Below, piece after piece: positions 1-9,400 of a DNA stretch of 64,000 nt. The position numbers and the translations under genes were made by a program. Origin of the DNA: Tetraselmis striata (taxonomy: Eukaryota; Chlorophyta; Chlorodendrophyceae; Chlorodendrales; Chlorodendraceae); the NCBI GenBank assembly GCA_006384855.1, contig VCJN01003321.1:1-64000 (forward strand), given 5' to 3'. The first letter of the stretch is position 1. Every line of letters begins with the position of its first letter. The notes below the pieces were generated by a model that saw only the letters and a program-made list of their open reading frames with translations, searched no databases and was not told the DNA's origin.

Positions 1-900
1 ATTCTCTGTCGATTTCGAAAACGCCTTCACATTATCCACCGCTAATTGCAATTGCCACCGTGTAATGTTGTCACGATGTGCGCACACAACAACACTTACT
101 ACCGGTTCCGACGCGGATGGAGGCGAGGCTTGCGGAGTGCGTTGGGGGTGCGTAGAGTAGCGTGCTGCAAATAATTGGGGTGCATCGGACGCCGGATGCC
201 CATCCACCCGGCGTAAAAGACGCGTAATATTCACACTTTATTAACACACAAATGTGTGAAAACCGGACATTCCGTGCCGGATGGGTGGGAATACGGCGTC
301 CGATGCAGCCAAAACCCCAGCACCACGCTATTCTATGCACCGCCAATGCACTCCGCCAGCACCGCCTCATTCTCTGTCGATTTCGAAAACGCCTTCACAT
401 TATCCACCGCTAATTGCAATTGCCACCGTGTAATATGTTGTCACGATGTGCGCACACAACAACACTTACTACCGGTTCCGACGCGGATGGAGGCGAGGCT
501 TGCGGAGTGCGTTGGGGGTGCGTAGAGTAGCGTGCTGCAAATAATTGGGGTGCATCGGACGCCGGATGCCCATCCACCCGGCGTAAAAGACGCGTAATAT
601 TCACACTTTATTAACACACAAATGTGTAAAAACCGGACATTCCGTGCCGGATGGGTGGGAATACGGCGTCCGATGCAGCCAAAACCCCAGCACCACGCTA
701 TTCTATGCACCGCCAATGCACTCCGCCAGCACCGCCTCATTCTTTGTCGATTTCGAAAACGCCTTCACATTATCCACCGCTAATAATTGCAATTGCCACC
801 GTGTAATGTTGTCACGATGTGCGCACACAACAACACTTACTACCGGTTCCGACGCGGATGGAGGCGAGGCTTGCGGAGTGCACTTGCGGTGCACAGACTA
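1..900. repeat. ~370-bp tandem satellite with internal inverted repeat
   Basis: Two and a half tandem units begin near 1, 369 and 739 (periods about 368 and 370 bp) and differ by a few substitutions and small indels. Each unit contains a long imperfect inverted repeat. In unit 1 the left arm is about 120-213 and the right arm about 279-367, roughly 90 bp per arm around an AT-rich centre (TTTATTAACACAC). The third unit is broken: after about 878 it diverges. Open frames on both strands here are by-products of the repeat and the palindrome. The array runs off the left edge, so its size is unknown. Confidence 0.9.
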
Positions 901-1333
901 GCGGGAGACTAGACCCATTGTCGCTTATTTACAAGCACGGGCGGTGCTGCCAGACCTGATCGTCTACGGCCGATATAATATTCACACTAAATTAACATCG
1001 GTGCACACCGCCGCACACCGCCGCCGCACACCGCCGCACACCGCTGCGCGCGCACATTCGTCGCACACATTATCCCGGATTCACTCGCCGTATCCATTAC
1101 GCCGTGCTACTTCAACAATAAACATTGCGAAATTACACCGACACAATGCCGCACCGACTAGCTCTTGACAATACGTGCATATAAATAGTAGTGGCGCGCT
1201 GCTCCTCGCCTCCGATGTGTCGTTGACTGCTGCGGAAGGCGGTCGTCGACTGGGTGTTAGTTTCTCCACCTCGGCCGCCCCCCCCCCCCCCCCCCCCCCG
1301 CCCCCCCCCCCCCCCTTCACCGCTCACAGCGCC
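901..1333. other. Low-complexity stretch, no gene seen
   Basis: This contains a CACACCGCCG-type short repeat around 1000-1055 and long C tracts at about 1279-1316. No convincing coding exon, RNA gene or terminal repeat was seen. It could be the promoter and 5' leader of the candidate gene that follows. Confidence 0.5.
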
Positions 1334-1922
1334 ATGGCCGACCTCGCCCCCCGGGCAAACGTGGGCGGCGAGCCTTGTTGTCTCGCGTGTCCGCGCCGCC
1401 GGCATCGAGGAGGACGAGAAAGACATGAGGAAACGCGTGACAAGGTGGGCGCGCAACAAAACACTCCATCCTCCACATTAGCACGCACCCACTCGTGGCT
1501 AACTTGTGCCGCGCGCAGGTTCGTCCGGGAGCGCCGGTAAGGCCCACCTCAACGCCAAGGCTTCCACAGTGCCAGCGGCGCAACTCGTGGTGGCCGAGGA
1601 GGCCGCATCCTCAGCCGCTTAAAGGCGAAACGATTGTGGCTTGTTGTGGGTGTCTGGGCACAGGGGGCGTCCCGACGCGAAGGTAAGGAAGCTCATGGCG
1701 GCGTCGTCGACGGCACAGCCTCCCGGGGTGGTGAAGACACTGACGGATGACAAGAAGCGGAAGAGGCCAGTGAAGAAACGCCGAGGTAAGAAACTGACGG
1801 TCGCGGAGTCGGAGGCGGAGTCGGAGGCGCAGGCGGAGGCGGAGGCGGAGGCGGAGGCGGAGGCAGCGAGATCGTCGAAGCGGAGGGTCCCGCGGGCACG
1901 CAAGAACAAGAACAAGCAGTAG
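1334..1922 (+). CDS. Candidate small basic nuclear-type protein (exons unresolved)
   Basis: I do not recognise this gene. Three stretches read like coding sequence. An ATG in a good GCCATGG context lies at 1334. A stretch near 1390-1445 encodes an acidic/basic helix-like peptide. A stretch at 1518-1622 encodes an Ala/Ser-rich tail ending in TAA. A further frame at about 1696-1922 encodes a Lys/Arg-rich segment with clear nuclear-localisation-like clusters (KKRKRPVKKRRGKK), an (AE)n repeat and a basic end before TAG at 1920-1922. Plausible donors (GTGGGC near 1444, GTAAGG near 1537 and 1683) and CAG acceptors occur, but I could not find one exon chain with consistent phase. The (AE)n part may itself be only a GGAGGC repeat. 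A nuclear role is inference from composition. Confidence 0.3.
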
Positions 1923-2190
1923 CCCCCGCCCCCTTACCCCCCCCCCCCCAGGCGGGAGCGGCTGGCGGCGAGGGGGGGCGGGGGGGGGGCGGGGCGGGCG
2001 TGGTCCCCCCGCCCCCGCACCCCCCCCCCCCCCCCGGGCCACATCCCCCGATGGCAGCTGTCGCGAATATTGTAATTCAAACATTCTTCGGCAAACCGCT
2101 GCCTGCCCCCGCCCTCCCCCTCGCGAATATTTATGTAACGTGAGCACTCTTTGGCAAAACATGGCAGCCAAACCGCCCATCTGATGACCT
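1923..2190. repeat. G/C homopolymer-rich tract
   Basis: Alternating runs of C and G occur at about 1938-1950, 1974-2000 and 2020-2037. There is no coding signal. Frames through this region are pure Pro, Gly or Arg runs. Confidence 0.7.
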
Positions 2191-2944
2191 TTGATCGGAC
2201 GGCTGGCAGGCCCGATCAGCAGTACTAGTACTACAAATTCCCCAGTGTTACCAAGTACGTACGGCTGCGATTTGCGCTCCCATGTACTAATAGTCGTAGT
2301 TATCCACAGGACGACTCACAGGGTTCGTACTGATACCCGGTACCGGCGTAATAAATATATCGCGTACTACCCGGTACTACACGGACAACCTTGTACCTTG
2401 TACGTCAGTGCCATGTACGCTTCACCGGGCTGGTACGACTACCAGAATGATGACAAAAAGGATTTATCGCCCGCCGGCAATAACGCCGGATGTACTCGCA
2501 CGTAACTGGATGGACGTGCCGCCACCAGCAGCAGCCTTCACGGATAAATAATAGTCGCTAGTAGTAGTGCTTCGTCACCTGTATGTCACATCTGAATCTC
2601 ACAGTGACAATGCTTGGTGTGCATCGTCATCGAGGTAACAATCCCTATGTATATGTAAATGTATTTTTGGTATGGCATTGCCTACGTACTATGTGCTTGT
2701 GGTTTTGATTTATTGGGTGTGTGACATATCATGGCTTTGAACTGGTGTTTCAGGTGAATGAGCATGGCCTTTCAGGCTTGCGACCAAGGATGGAGTCATA
2801 AGGCCATCTTTTGGCCATGGGGATATTGATCATGTGCGTGACAGTGTCCCAGCGCAACACGGGCTGCAGGGTGTGCTTGAACAATTGCGAGAGAAGCCAA
2901 CTGGAAACAGATATCAGTGCGCAATGCTTCGGCTTCTATATCCC
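2191..2944. other. Intergenic, GTAC-rich, no gene seen
   Basis: Between 2215 and 2450 the tetranucleotide GTAC recurs unusually often (GGTACC, AGTACT, GTACGTAC, CGGTAC). From about 2500 the sequence is more AT-rich. I see no supportable gene, though 2760-2944 may be decayed coding sequence upstream of the Cys-rich relic. Confidence 0.5.
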
Positions 2945-3093
2945 TATTTGCTGGCTAGGGTGTGTTGAGGTGTAGTTGCAAGGGTCCGTGCAGAACCAAT
3001 GTATGTGCATGCCGCAAAGGACGCAGGAAATGCAACTCCCGGTGTCACAATGGCAACAGTAAATCGAGGGTGCTTCCACTAGCCAAGTTCTGA
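2945..3093 (+). pseudogene. Relic of a retroelement/GIN-type integrase C-terminal Cys-rich domain
   Basis: From 2971 one plus-strand frame gives a Cys-rich pattern: C-x-C-K-x2-C-x4-C-x-C-R-K-x3-K-C-x3-C-H, followed by GN and a TGA at 3091-3093. From general knowledge, this spacing resembles the short Cys-rich tail found at the C-terminus of some Ty3/GIN-type integrase polyproteins, usually following a 'G..GYLRC' stretch. Here a 'G-stop-GVLRC' stretch precedes it, so an in-frame stop (about 2956) breaks the frame. No intact integrase lies upstream. The family assignment is an inference from the motif alone. Confidence 0.45.
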
Positions 3094-3388
3094 CCCATGT
3101 CCGTGTCCTAAAGTGCGCAGCAATGTAATGATATGACACCTGCCAACACTAACTTTGCCATTGTCTAAATGCTGACGACATCCTTTTGTATATTGCTGGC
3201 TGATGTTGCTCTTTAGTGCCTTAATATACATTTTAAGGGCATCAAACGAGTGGCCGGCATTCTTAAATAATTAATTTGTGCCTTCCGGAATATTTATATT
3301 TCAATAATTCTAAATTAGAACCCCACGCTCGAATTCCGCGGACGAAAATGAACGTATATTCATATGTGTCTTATCTCACACTCGAAAA

Positions 3389-3666
3389 TGACACATGTGT
3401 ACATGTGTCACGTGTCGGGCCACACATGTGCACATGAGCCATACTGTTCATGCCGCATGTGCACATGTGTCGTGAACAGCCGGAAAAATGACATATGTGT
3501 ACATGTGCTAGCGCATGTGCATATGTGTCGTTTTGATTTTGACACATATGCAGATGTGTCACGAGGCAACACATGTGCACATGTGTCAAAAGCAACATGA
3601 CACATGTGCAGATGTGTCCCCCGATGACACATGTGCACATGTGACGACACATGTGCACATGTGTCA
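3389..3666. repeat. Array of palindromic ACACATGTG/CACATGTGT motifs
   Basis: About ten copies of a near-perfect palindrome with core ACACATGTGCACATGTGT are spaced roughly 25-35 bp apart. They lie near 3389, 3421, 3457, 3489, 3514, 3540, 3568, 3598, 3625 and 3645. Most copies begin with TGAC and end in GTCA. Frames on both strands read as Met-Cys-His-Thr repeats only because of the palindromes. Confidence 0.85.
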
Positions 3667-4440
3667 GGTTTTCATATGGGTCTTAACATATATACTGTTA
3701 GGACAATACACTACGCTTCAAAATTAATGGTAAGCGAACTGTCCTCCAGGGGTAGTTGGTGAGCATTTTTCGTGTATCAACGCATTACGAAAACCTTCCG
3801 AGCTGGGGACGGGGGGTGACCTGCCGGTGTTTGAATAAGTTCGGGGTGCGAAAACTACTGCTCAAATCGTAGAATTATGACGGAGACATAACCGATCTAT
3901 GCCGAATTTAGATTTACGGGGTTTTTTAGATGCTCTTACGAGTTGGAGTCGTAAGAGCTGGATGCGTGCTTGCCCCACCGTGCAGAGCTAGTACTTGTAG
4001 CGCGCTACCATATGAAGCGGTTGCCAAAAGGTGCGCATGCTCATTACAAAACAATTCGCCGCCGACACGAGCACGTGCCTCGTGATAGGTGCAGCACCTG
4101 TGAAACGCTGATGTACGTGGGCATTATGAGTGGTTGGAAGGCGCGATGCGGGATCACTCGCGGTACCATGCGAGCACATCTATGGGGAGTCTATTGCTAT
4201 AGAGCCATGCCTCCTCATGTGCTGCGCGTGGGATTAGTTTTCTGAATATTTGTGCTTGTGTAAACTCGAGATGTGCAAAATTCGTGCCTCGTTTTTACAT
4301 CTACATACATCTCAATGTACACGGCCAAATCAATTCAATCTAAAATATGGGGGTTGTAGCCAGCACCCCTACCCAACATACCCCTGTATTAGGATTGGCG
4401 CCACGCGCTTCGATTGCGCGTGAGCACAGACCCTACCCAA
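3667..4440. other. Intergenic, no gene seen
   Basis: An open frame at 3970-4245 (91 codons) shows no recognisable domain or coding-like composition. No RNA gene or repeat was noticed. Confidence 0.4.
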
Positions 4441-4522
4441 AGTAGGGTTTGCTATTTATTTTGAAGCGTAGTGTAGAAGGATACGAGATGTACACGATGC
4501 TTACGGGTGCTTTTATTACATG

Positions 4523-5340
4523 CACCCACCCACCCACCCACCGCCTGGGCGGGCCCGACGACCGTCCTCGGGCCTCGGGATCGCGGGCCCTTCCTCCGCC
4601 TCCACCCCCGGCTGGGGATGGGGGCGGGGATCGTGCACGGGTGGCGCCTTGGTAGCCTTGGCCCCGCCCGTGCTGCCACTGCCGTGGAGGAGCAGTGTGA
4701 GCTGGACACCGGCGTCTTACGTCGTTGCTGGTCCGGTCAAGTCCCCGTTCGCTGTTCTCTGAGCACCCTCTCCCTTCCTGTCCTGTCGGCGCCTCCACAT
4801 CACATTCGGCCTAGTGCCGCTATTGGAGTGGCCCGGGATGTTGTGCTGGGAAGGATGTTCTACGTTCGGCGGAAGGGGACGCGACCGAGCCGGCGGCGGA
4901 TTTGGCGCTGGGCGGAACAGCGCGCACTGGACACCGGCGTCTTACGTCGTTGGCCCGGTCGGCTCTCCATTCCCTACTCGTTGAGCACTCTCTCCCTTCC
5001 TGTCCTGTTGGCGCCTCCACATCACACTCGGCCTAGTGCCGCTATTGGAGTGGCCCGGGATGTTGTGCTGTGGAAGGCGTTCTACGTTTGGCGGAAGGGG
5101 ACGCGGCCGAGCTGGCGGCGGATTTGGCGCTTGGTCTGTTGCACGCCCGTGGCGCCCCGTTCTGGGTTGGACCCCTTCACTTCCGCTCCTTGCTGCGAGA
5201 CCTCTACTTCGAAGCCCCTTTCCTGTCGGCGCCTTCACATCACATTCGGCCTAGTGCCGCTATTGGAGTGGCCCGGGATTGTGTGCTGGGGAGAGCGTCC
5301 CTACTGCGTGGAGCGGCGGCTGGCTGGTGGCGATGCCTGA
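4523..5340. repeat. Microsatellite plus ~225-bp GC-rich repeat in three copies
   Basis: A (CCCA)n tract at about 4523-4545 is followed by a tandemly repeated block. Unit 1 runs about 4702-4926, unit 2 about 4927-5148, and a third, more diverged partial copy lies about 5149-5340. The best conserved part (GCGCC[T/T]CCACATCACA..., then CTAGTGCCGCTATTGGAGTG) occurs near 4791, 5012 and 5230. An open frame of 277 codons runs through all copies, but its repeats follow the DNA repeats and match no known protein, so I treat it as a repeat. Confidence 0.7.
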
Positions 5341-6488
5341 TCGGTGGCTGTCATGGCGGTTCCCGCCTCGTGTGGCCCGTAGCTGGATTTTCTTCTGGAT
5401 TTCTGCATGGATTTCTTGAATTTTGCAGCTAGCACATGTAATCACATACTTACGGGTACGAGATGTACATGGATATTGCTATATTACCCTTGACCGGTAC
5501 CTGATAACCTCGTCGTTGTAACCGTTTACGTAATCCTATGGTTGCGCATGGGTCCTTGTATTGCTATCTAACTTCAAATTATGCACGTATATCCCTTCCC
5601 TGAAATACAAACTCAAAGTTTAATGTCCTCATTGCTTTCAGACATCAATGCTCAATGATGTGACTGAGATGTATCTGTCAGTCCTCATACCAAAAATCCA
5701 AACTAATTTTCTAATCACATTTTCATTTTTTGTTCTATGCATATTTTCTATTATTCTCTTCTATTCTACTTCTAAGTAGCGAACTGCCATCCTAATGTAG
5801 ACTGGTTGGTTAGGTACTCGCTTCTTTTTGGTTACAGGGCGGAGAGCGTCAAGATAATGCACGGAAAGTACTGGGAAGGAAAAAGCCTAGATTTAAGCAG
5901 AACCCTCTTAGGTTGGTTAGGTGGCCCGCGTGCAGAGTTTGCATAGGGAAGGGAACCGCGGGCACGCGCGCGAGCCGGTATCAGCGCTTCTTTCATTCTG
6001 TATTGGGTCGCGCGATGCACATTCATAGCATTGTCCTCACGATGCGGTGGCGGCGAGGCGCCAGTGAGCACCATCACAATTACATAAAGTCCGGGAAGAA
6101 TCGACGCGGAGCTTAGCTGCCTGTCACTGAGTGCGGCAGGCGCCTGGCTCGTCGCCGGTGCGGGTCAGCTACATTTTCAGTGCCGGGTGCCAGAAAGGGA
6201 TGCGATGGGGGGGGGGGGGGGGGGCGCGCGCACGGCCAGGCGCGTCGACAAGCCCATGTACACAAGGGGATGTCGACGCCGGGGGTGCGCACCTATCTAC
6301 GTGGGTCATTTTGGGGGGTAAAGCCAATGATATGAAACGTCAGAGGGGCCGGAGGGGGGGGGGGGGGGGGGGACAGCCTCCCACGAACGTCCGCTGGCAG
6401 GGAAGGTTGGCAGACGCCCCCGGCGCGGCTCGCTCGGGGCTCGTGGGGCGGCTTGTGTCTCGCCGTCATCGGGGTGGCGGGGGCCGCC
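5341..6488. other. Intergenic and 3' flank of polycystin-2
   Basis: The region is AT-richer at 5400-5830, then GC-rich with two G homopolymers (about 6207-6224 and 6357-6372). No gene is supported. The part nearest 6488 should hold the 3' UTR of the minus-strand channel gene. Confidence 0.45.
6080..6084 (-). terminator. Possible TGTAA polyadenylation signal of polycystin-2
   Basis: TGTAA on the minus strand, about 400 bp past the stop codon. TGTAA is the usual poly(A) signal in chlorophytes. A single pentamer occurs often by chance, so this is tentative. Confidence 0.3.
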
Positions 6489-9400
6489 TCACTTGCTGCC
6501 GTTCATGAGGTCCATGAGGCGCTCGTGCTGCTGCTTGAGCTGGCCCTGGCCGGACATCAGCTTCTGCTGCCCCTCGGCCAGCTGGCGCTGCACGTCCGAC
6601 AGGCGGTCCAGCGCCTGGGCCAGCGCGTCGCGCTCCTTCTCCAGCGCCTTCTCGGTGTACAGGCGCTCGCCGGTGGCGGTGTTGACGGGCACGGCGGAGT
6701 CACCGCCGGCGCCGGCGCCCTCCTCCTCCTCGCCCCCGTCGTCCTCCTCCACCTCGGTGGTGCCAAAGCGCGCCACGACGTACTCTGCCGCCAGCGCAAT
6801 CTCCTCCTCGGTCGGGGGGCCGCCCTTGCCCCTGCGGCCAAAGATGCCCTTGCCGCTCTCGGCGTCCTGAAAGTCGCTGGTGGACAGGCACTCCTTGAGG
6901 ATGGCGGTGAGGTCGTCCGAGGTGAGGTTGGTGTCCAGCAGGCGCAGGTGGCGCTCCTGGCTGTCGGCGGCGTTTTCGCCGTCCTCGTCGCCGCCCCACT
7001 GCTTGAGCAGCTGCCCCAGGCGGCGGTCGGGGATGTGCTGGCCGCGGCTGAAGCAGCTGGTGACGGAGCGCCACTTCTCGCGCAGCAGCTGGCCGACCTC
7101 GGTGTGCAGGCCCGTCTGCTCCGTCGTGTTCTCCTTCACCTCGGAGAAGGCGTCCACGATGATGGCGAGCAGGAAGTTGAGCAGCACCATGAAGACGAGC
7201 AGCTCAAACGACCAGAAGAACAGCGTGCCGGCGAGGCCCTGCAGGCCGGTGAGGCTGCGCAGCTCCGCGTTGACGCCGATCTCGCCCAGCAGGATCTCAA
7301 AGCAGGTGTCCACCGAGGAGCCAAAGGAGGAGAAGGCCTGGATGTTGTTGCCGAAGATGAGGTGCGCCATCATGGCGTAGCCCACAAACACCATGCCGCA
7401 CACGAGCACAAAGTGGGCGAGGTCGGGGCCGGCCAGCGCGAGCGAGCGGGTGACGACGCCGAGGCGGGGCTGGAAGTCCATCAGCTTGAGCACGCGCGCG
7501 ATGAGGAACAGGATGTTGATGCCGTTGATGGCGTAGTACCACGCCAGCGAGTCCACGATGGCCTGCAGCTCCCCAAAGGCGGCCTGCACGGCGGTGAAGC
7601 CCGCGCCCGCGAGCTCGCCCTCGCCCGCGAGCTTGAGCATGTTGGCGGGGGTGCGCAGGCTGTCGTACACGTCGTAGCGCAGCTCGATGTCGAACTGGGT
7701 GGCCTTGGTGAGCACGAAGATCCACCACATGCACATGGTGCACCACAGCAGGGCGATGCTGGTGAGGTCGATCCAGTTCCACATGCTCTTGAAGTAGCTC
7801 TTGGGGCTGCCGGTGCGGCGCCAGATCTTGATCATCTCCCACAGCTCCGAGCCCAGGGAGAAGAGGGTCGCCAGCGTGAGCAGGATCTCCAGCACCAGGC
7901 GGACATTGTCGGTCGCGTCCGCGTAGAGCTCCACGCGGACGGTGTGCAGCTTGTGGGTGACGTCGATGGAGCCGCCGTCGCTGTACTTGAAGGTGATCAT
8001 GGCGGAGGAGAACACGCGCAGCTCGCTGTTGTAGGTGACCACCTGCGCCTTGATGGTGCGCGTGTTGCCGTCCAGGAAGAGCCCCTCCTCGACGTACTTG
8101 TAAAAGCGCTGCGCCTGCTCCTCGCTCAGGTTGATGTCAAACCACACGGGGAAGCCGTCGCCAAAGTAGTCCAGCGGAAAGTGGTGGAAGCCCCAGGGGA
8201 TGTTGCGCTCGTTGTAGAGCTCGGCGCAGTAGGGCTCAGAGTTGGTGAAGGCGCCCTCGCTGACGGCGTCCGGGATGACGTACGTGGGGTCCTGCAGGAC
8301 GGAGCAGTTGTAGTAGTTGGAGACGGAGAGCTCGTTGTCCAGGTCCGGGTTGTACATGTCCGCGCCGCGCTTGAAGACGGGGTCCACGCCGTACTGGCGG
8401 ACGTCAATGTCGCCGCTGCAGGTGTTGTCAATGTCCTCAAAGCGGGTCGCCTGCGTCTCGTTGCAGTTGACGGCCTCGGTGCGCGTGGTGTGCAGCAGCA
8501 TACCGGCGATGACGCGGTTCGTCAGGCCGATGCTGCGCTCGCGCGCCGTGTTGGGCTCCACGTTGTTGTAGCGGCTGACGCTGAAGCTGTGCGCCACGGC
8601 GCTGTAGTTGCCCGTCATCATGTTGGACAGCCGCACCTGCTTGTTGTACTTGAGGCGGTCGATGCGCGCCTTGCGCCACAGGAGCAGCGCGTCGCTCAGG
8701 CTGATCATCTGCTGCTGGCCGGCCACCATGATGGCGTTCAGCTGCTTCTGCACGCCCAGCTCCACCAGCTGCTGGCTGCGCGCCATCTGGCTCTGCAGGT
8801 CCTGGATCTGCTGGAGCGCCGCGGCCGCCTCCTCCGCCGCGGCCGCCGCCTCGTTCTGCTTGGTGATGATCTCGCTCAGCAGCGCCTCCACGCGGGCCTG
8901 CCCCTGGCGGATGTCCTGGCGCCCGGCGTTGATCAGGTCCTCGAGCGTCTTGTCGGCGGCGCGCGCCTCGGCGGCGGCGCTGGCGCGGATGACCTCCTGC
9001 TCCAGGCTGCTGACCTGGTCGCTCAGGCCGGTCTGCTTGCCTCCCAGGTCCGCGACGTCGCCGATCAGCTGGTTCAGCAGCTCCACCTCCGAGTCGGCGG
9101 TCGTCTGCTGCAGCCGGCGGTGGGCGGCGTGCTTCAGGTGGAGCAGCTCCCTGTGGGCCGTCCACGCCGGGCCGCTGCCGTCCTTGTCCGCCAGGAGGGC
9201 GCGGCGGTGGCGCACGCGGCCGGCGGTGGACCCCGCGGCGTTGCCGGCAGAGATGAAGCTCTCCTGGATCGTCTTGAAGCTGGTGTCCTGCGTGGGGTCC
9301 TGCAGCTGGGAGCGGCAGACCTCGCACTCGCAGTAGGTGGCGGTGTAGGACGCCACGGTGGCGTTGAGGATCTGGCTGGTGTTGACGCTCGCGCAGGGCG

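Noticed and set aside
1175-1540. Proline-rich frames across 1175-1540
   Set aside because: They depend on the C homopolymers, which read as poly-Pro in any frame.
3371-3658. A His/Cys-rich metal-binding protein
   Set aside because: Frames on both strands give similar Met-Cys-His-Thr repeats because the DNA is palindromic. No start or splice context supports a gene.
3389-3666. CRISPR array
   Set aside because: Repeats are short palindromes of unequal spacing in a eukaryotic intergenic region, with no unique spacers of constant length and no cas genes.
4507-5340. 277-codon plus-strand frame with internal protein repeats
   Set aside because: The protein repeats exactly follow the DNA repeat units, other frames are also open, and no domain is seen.
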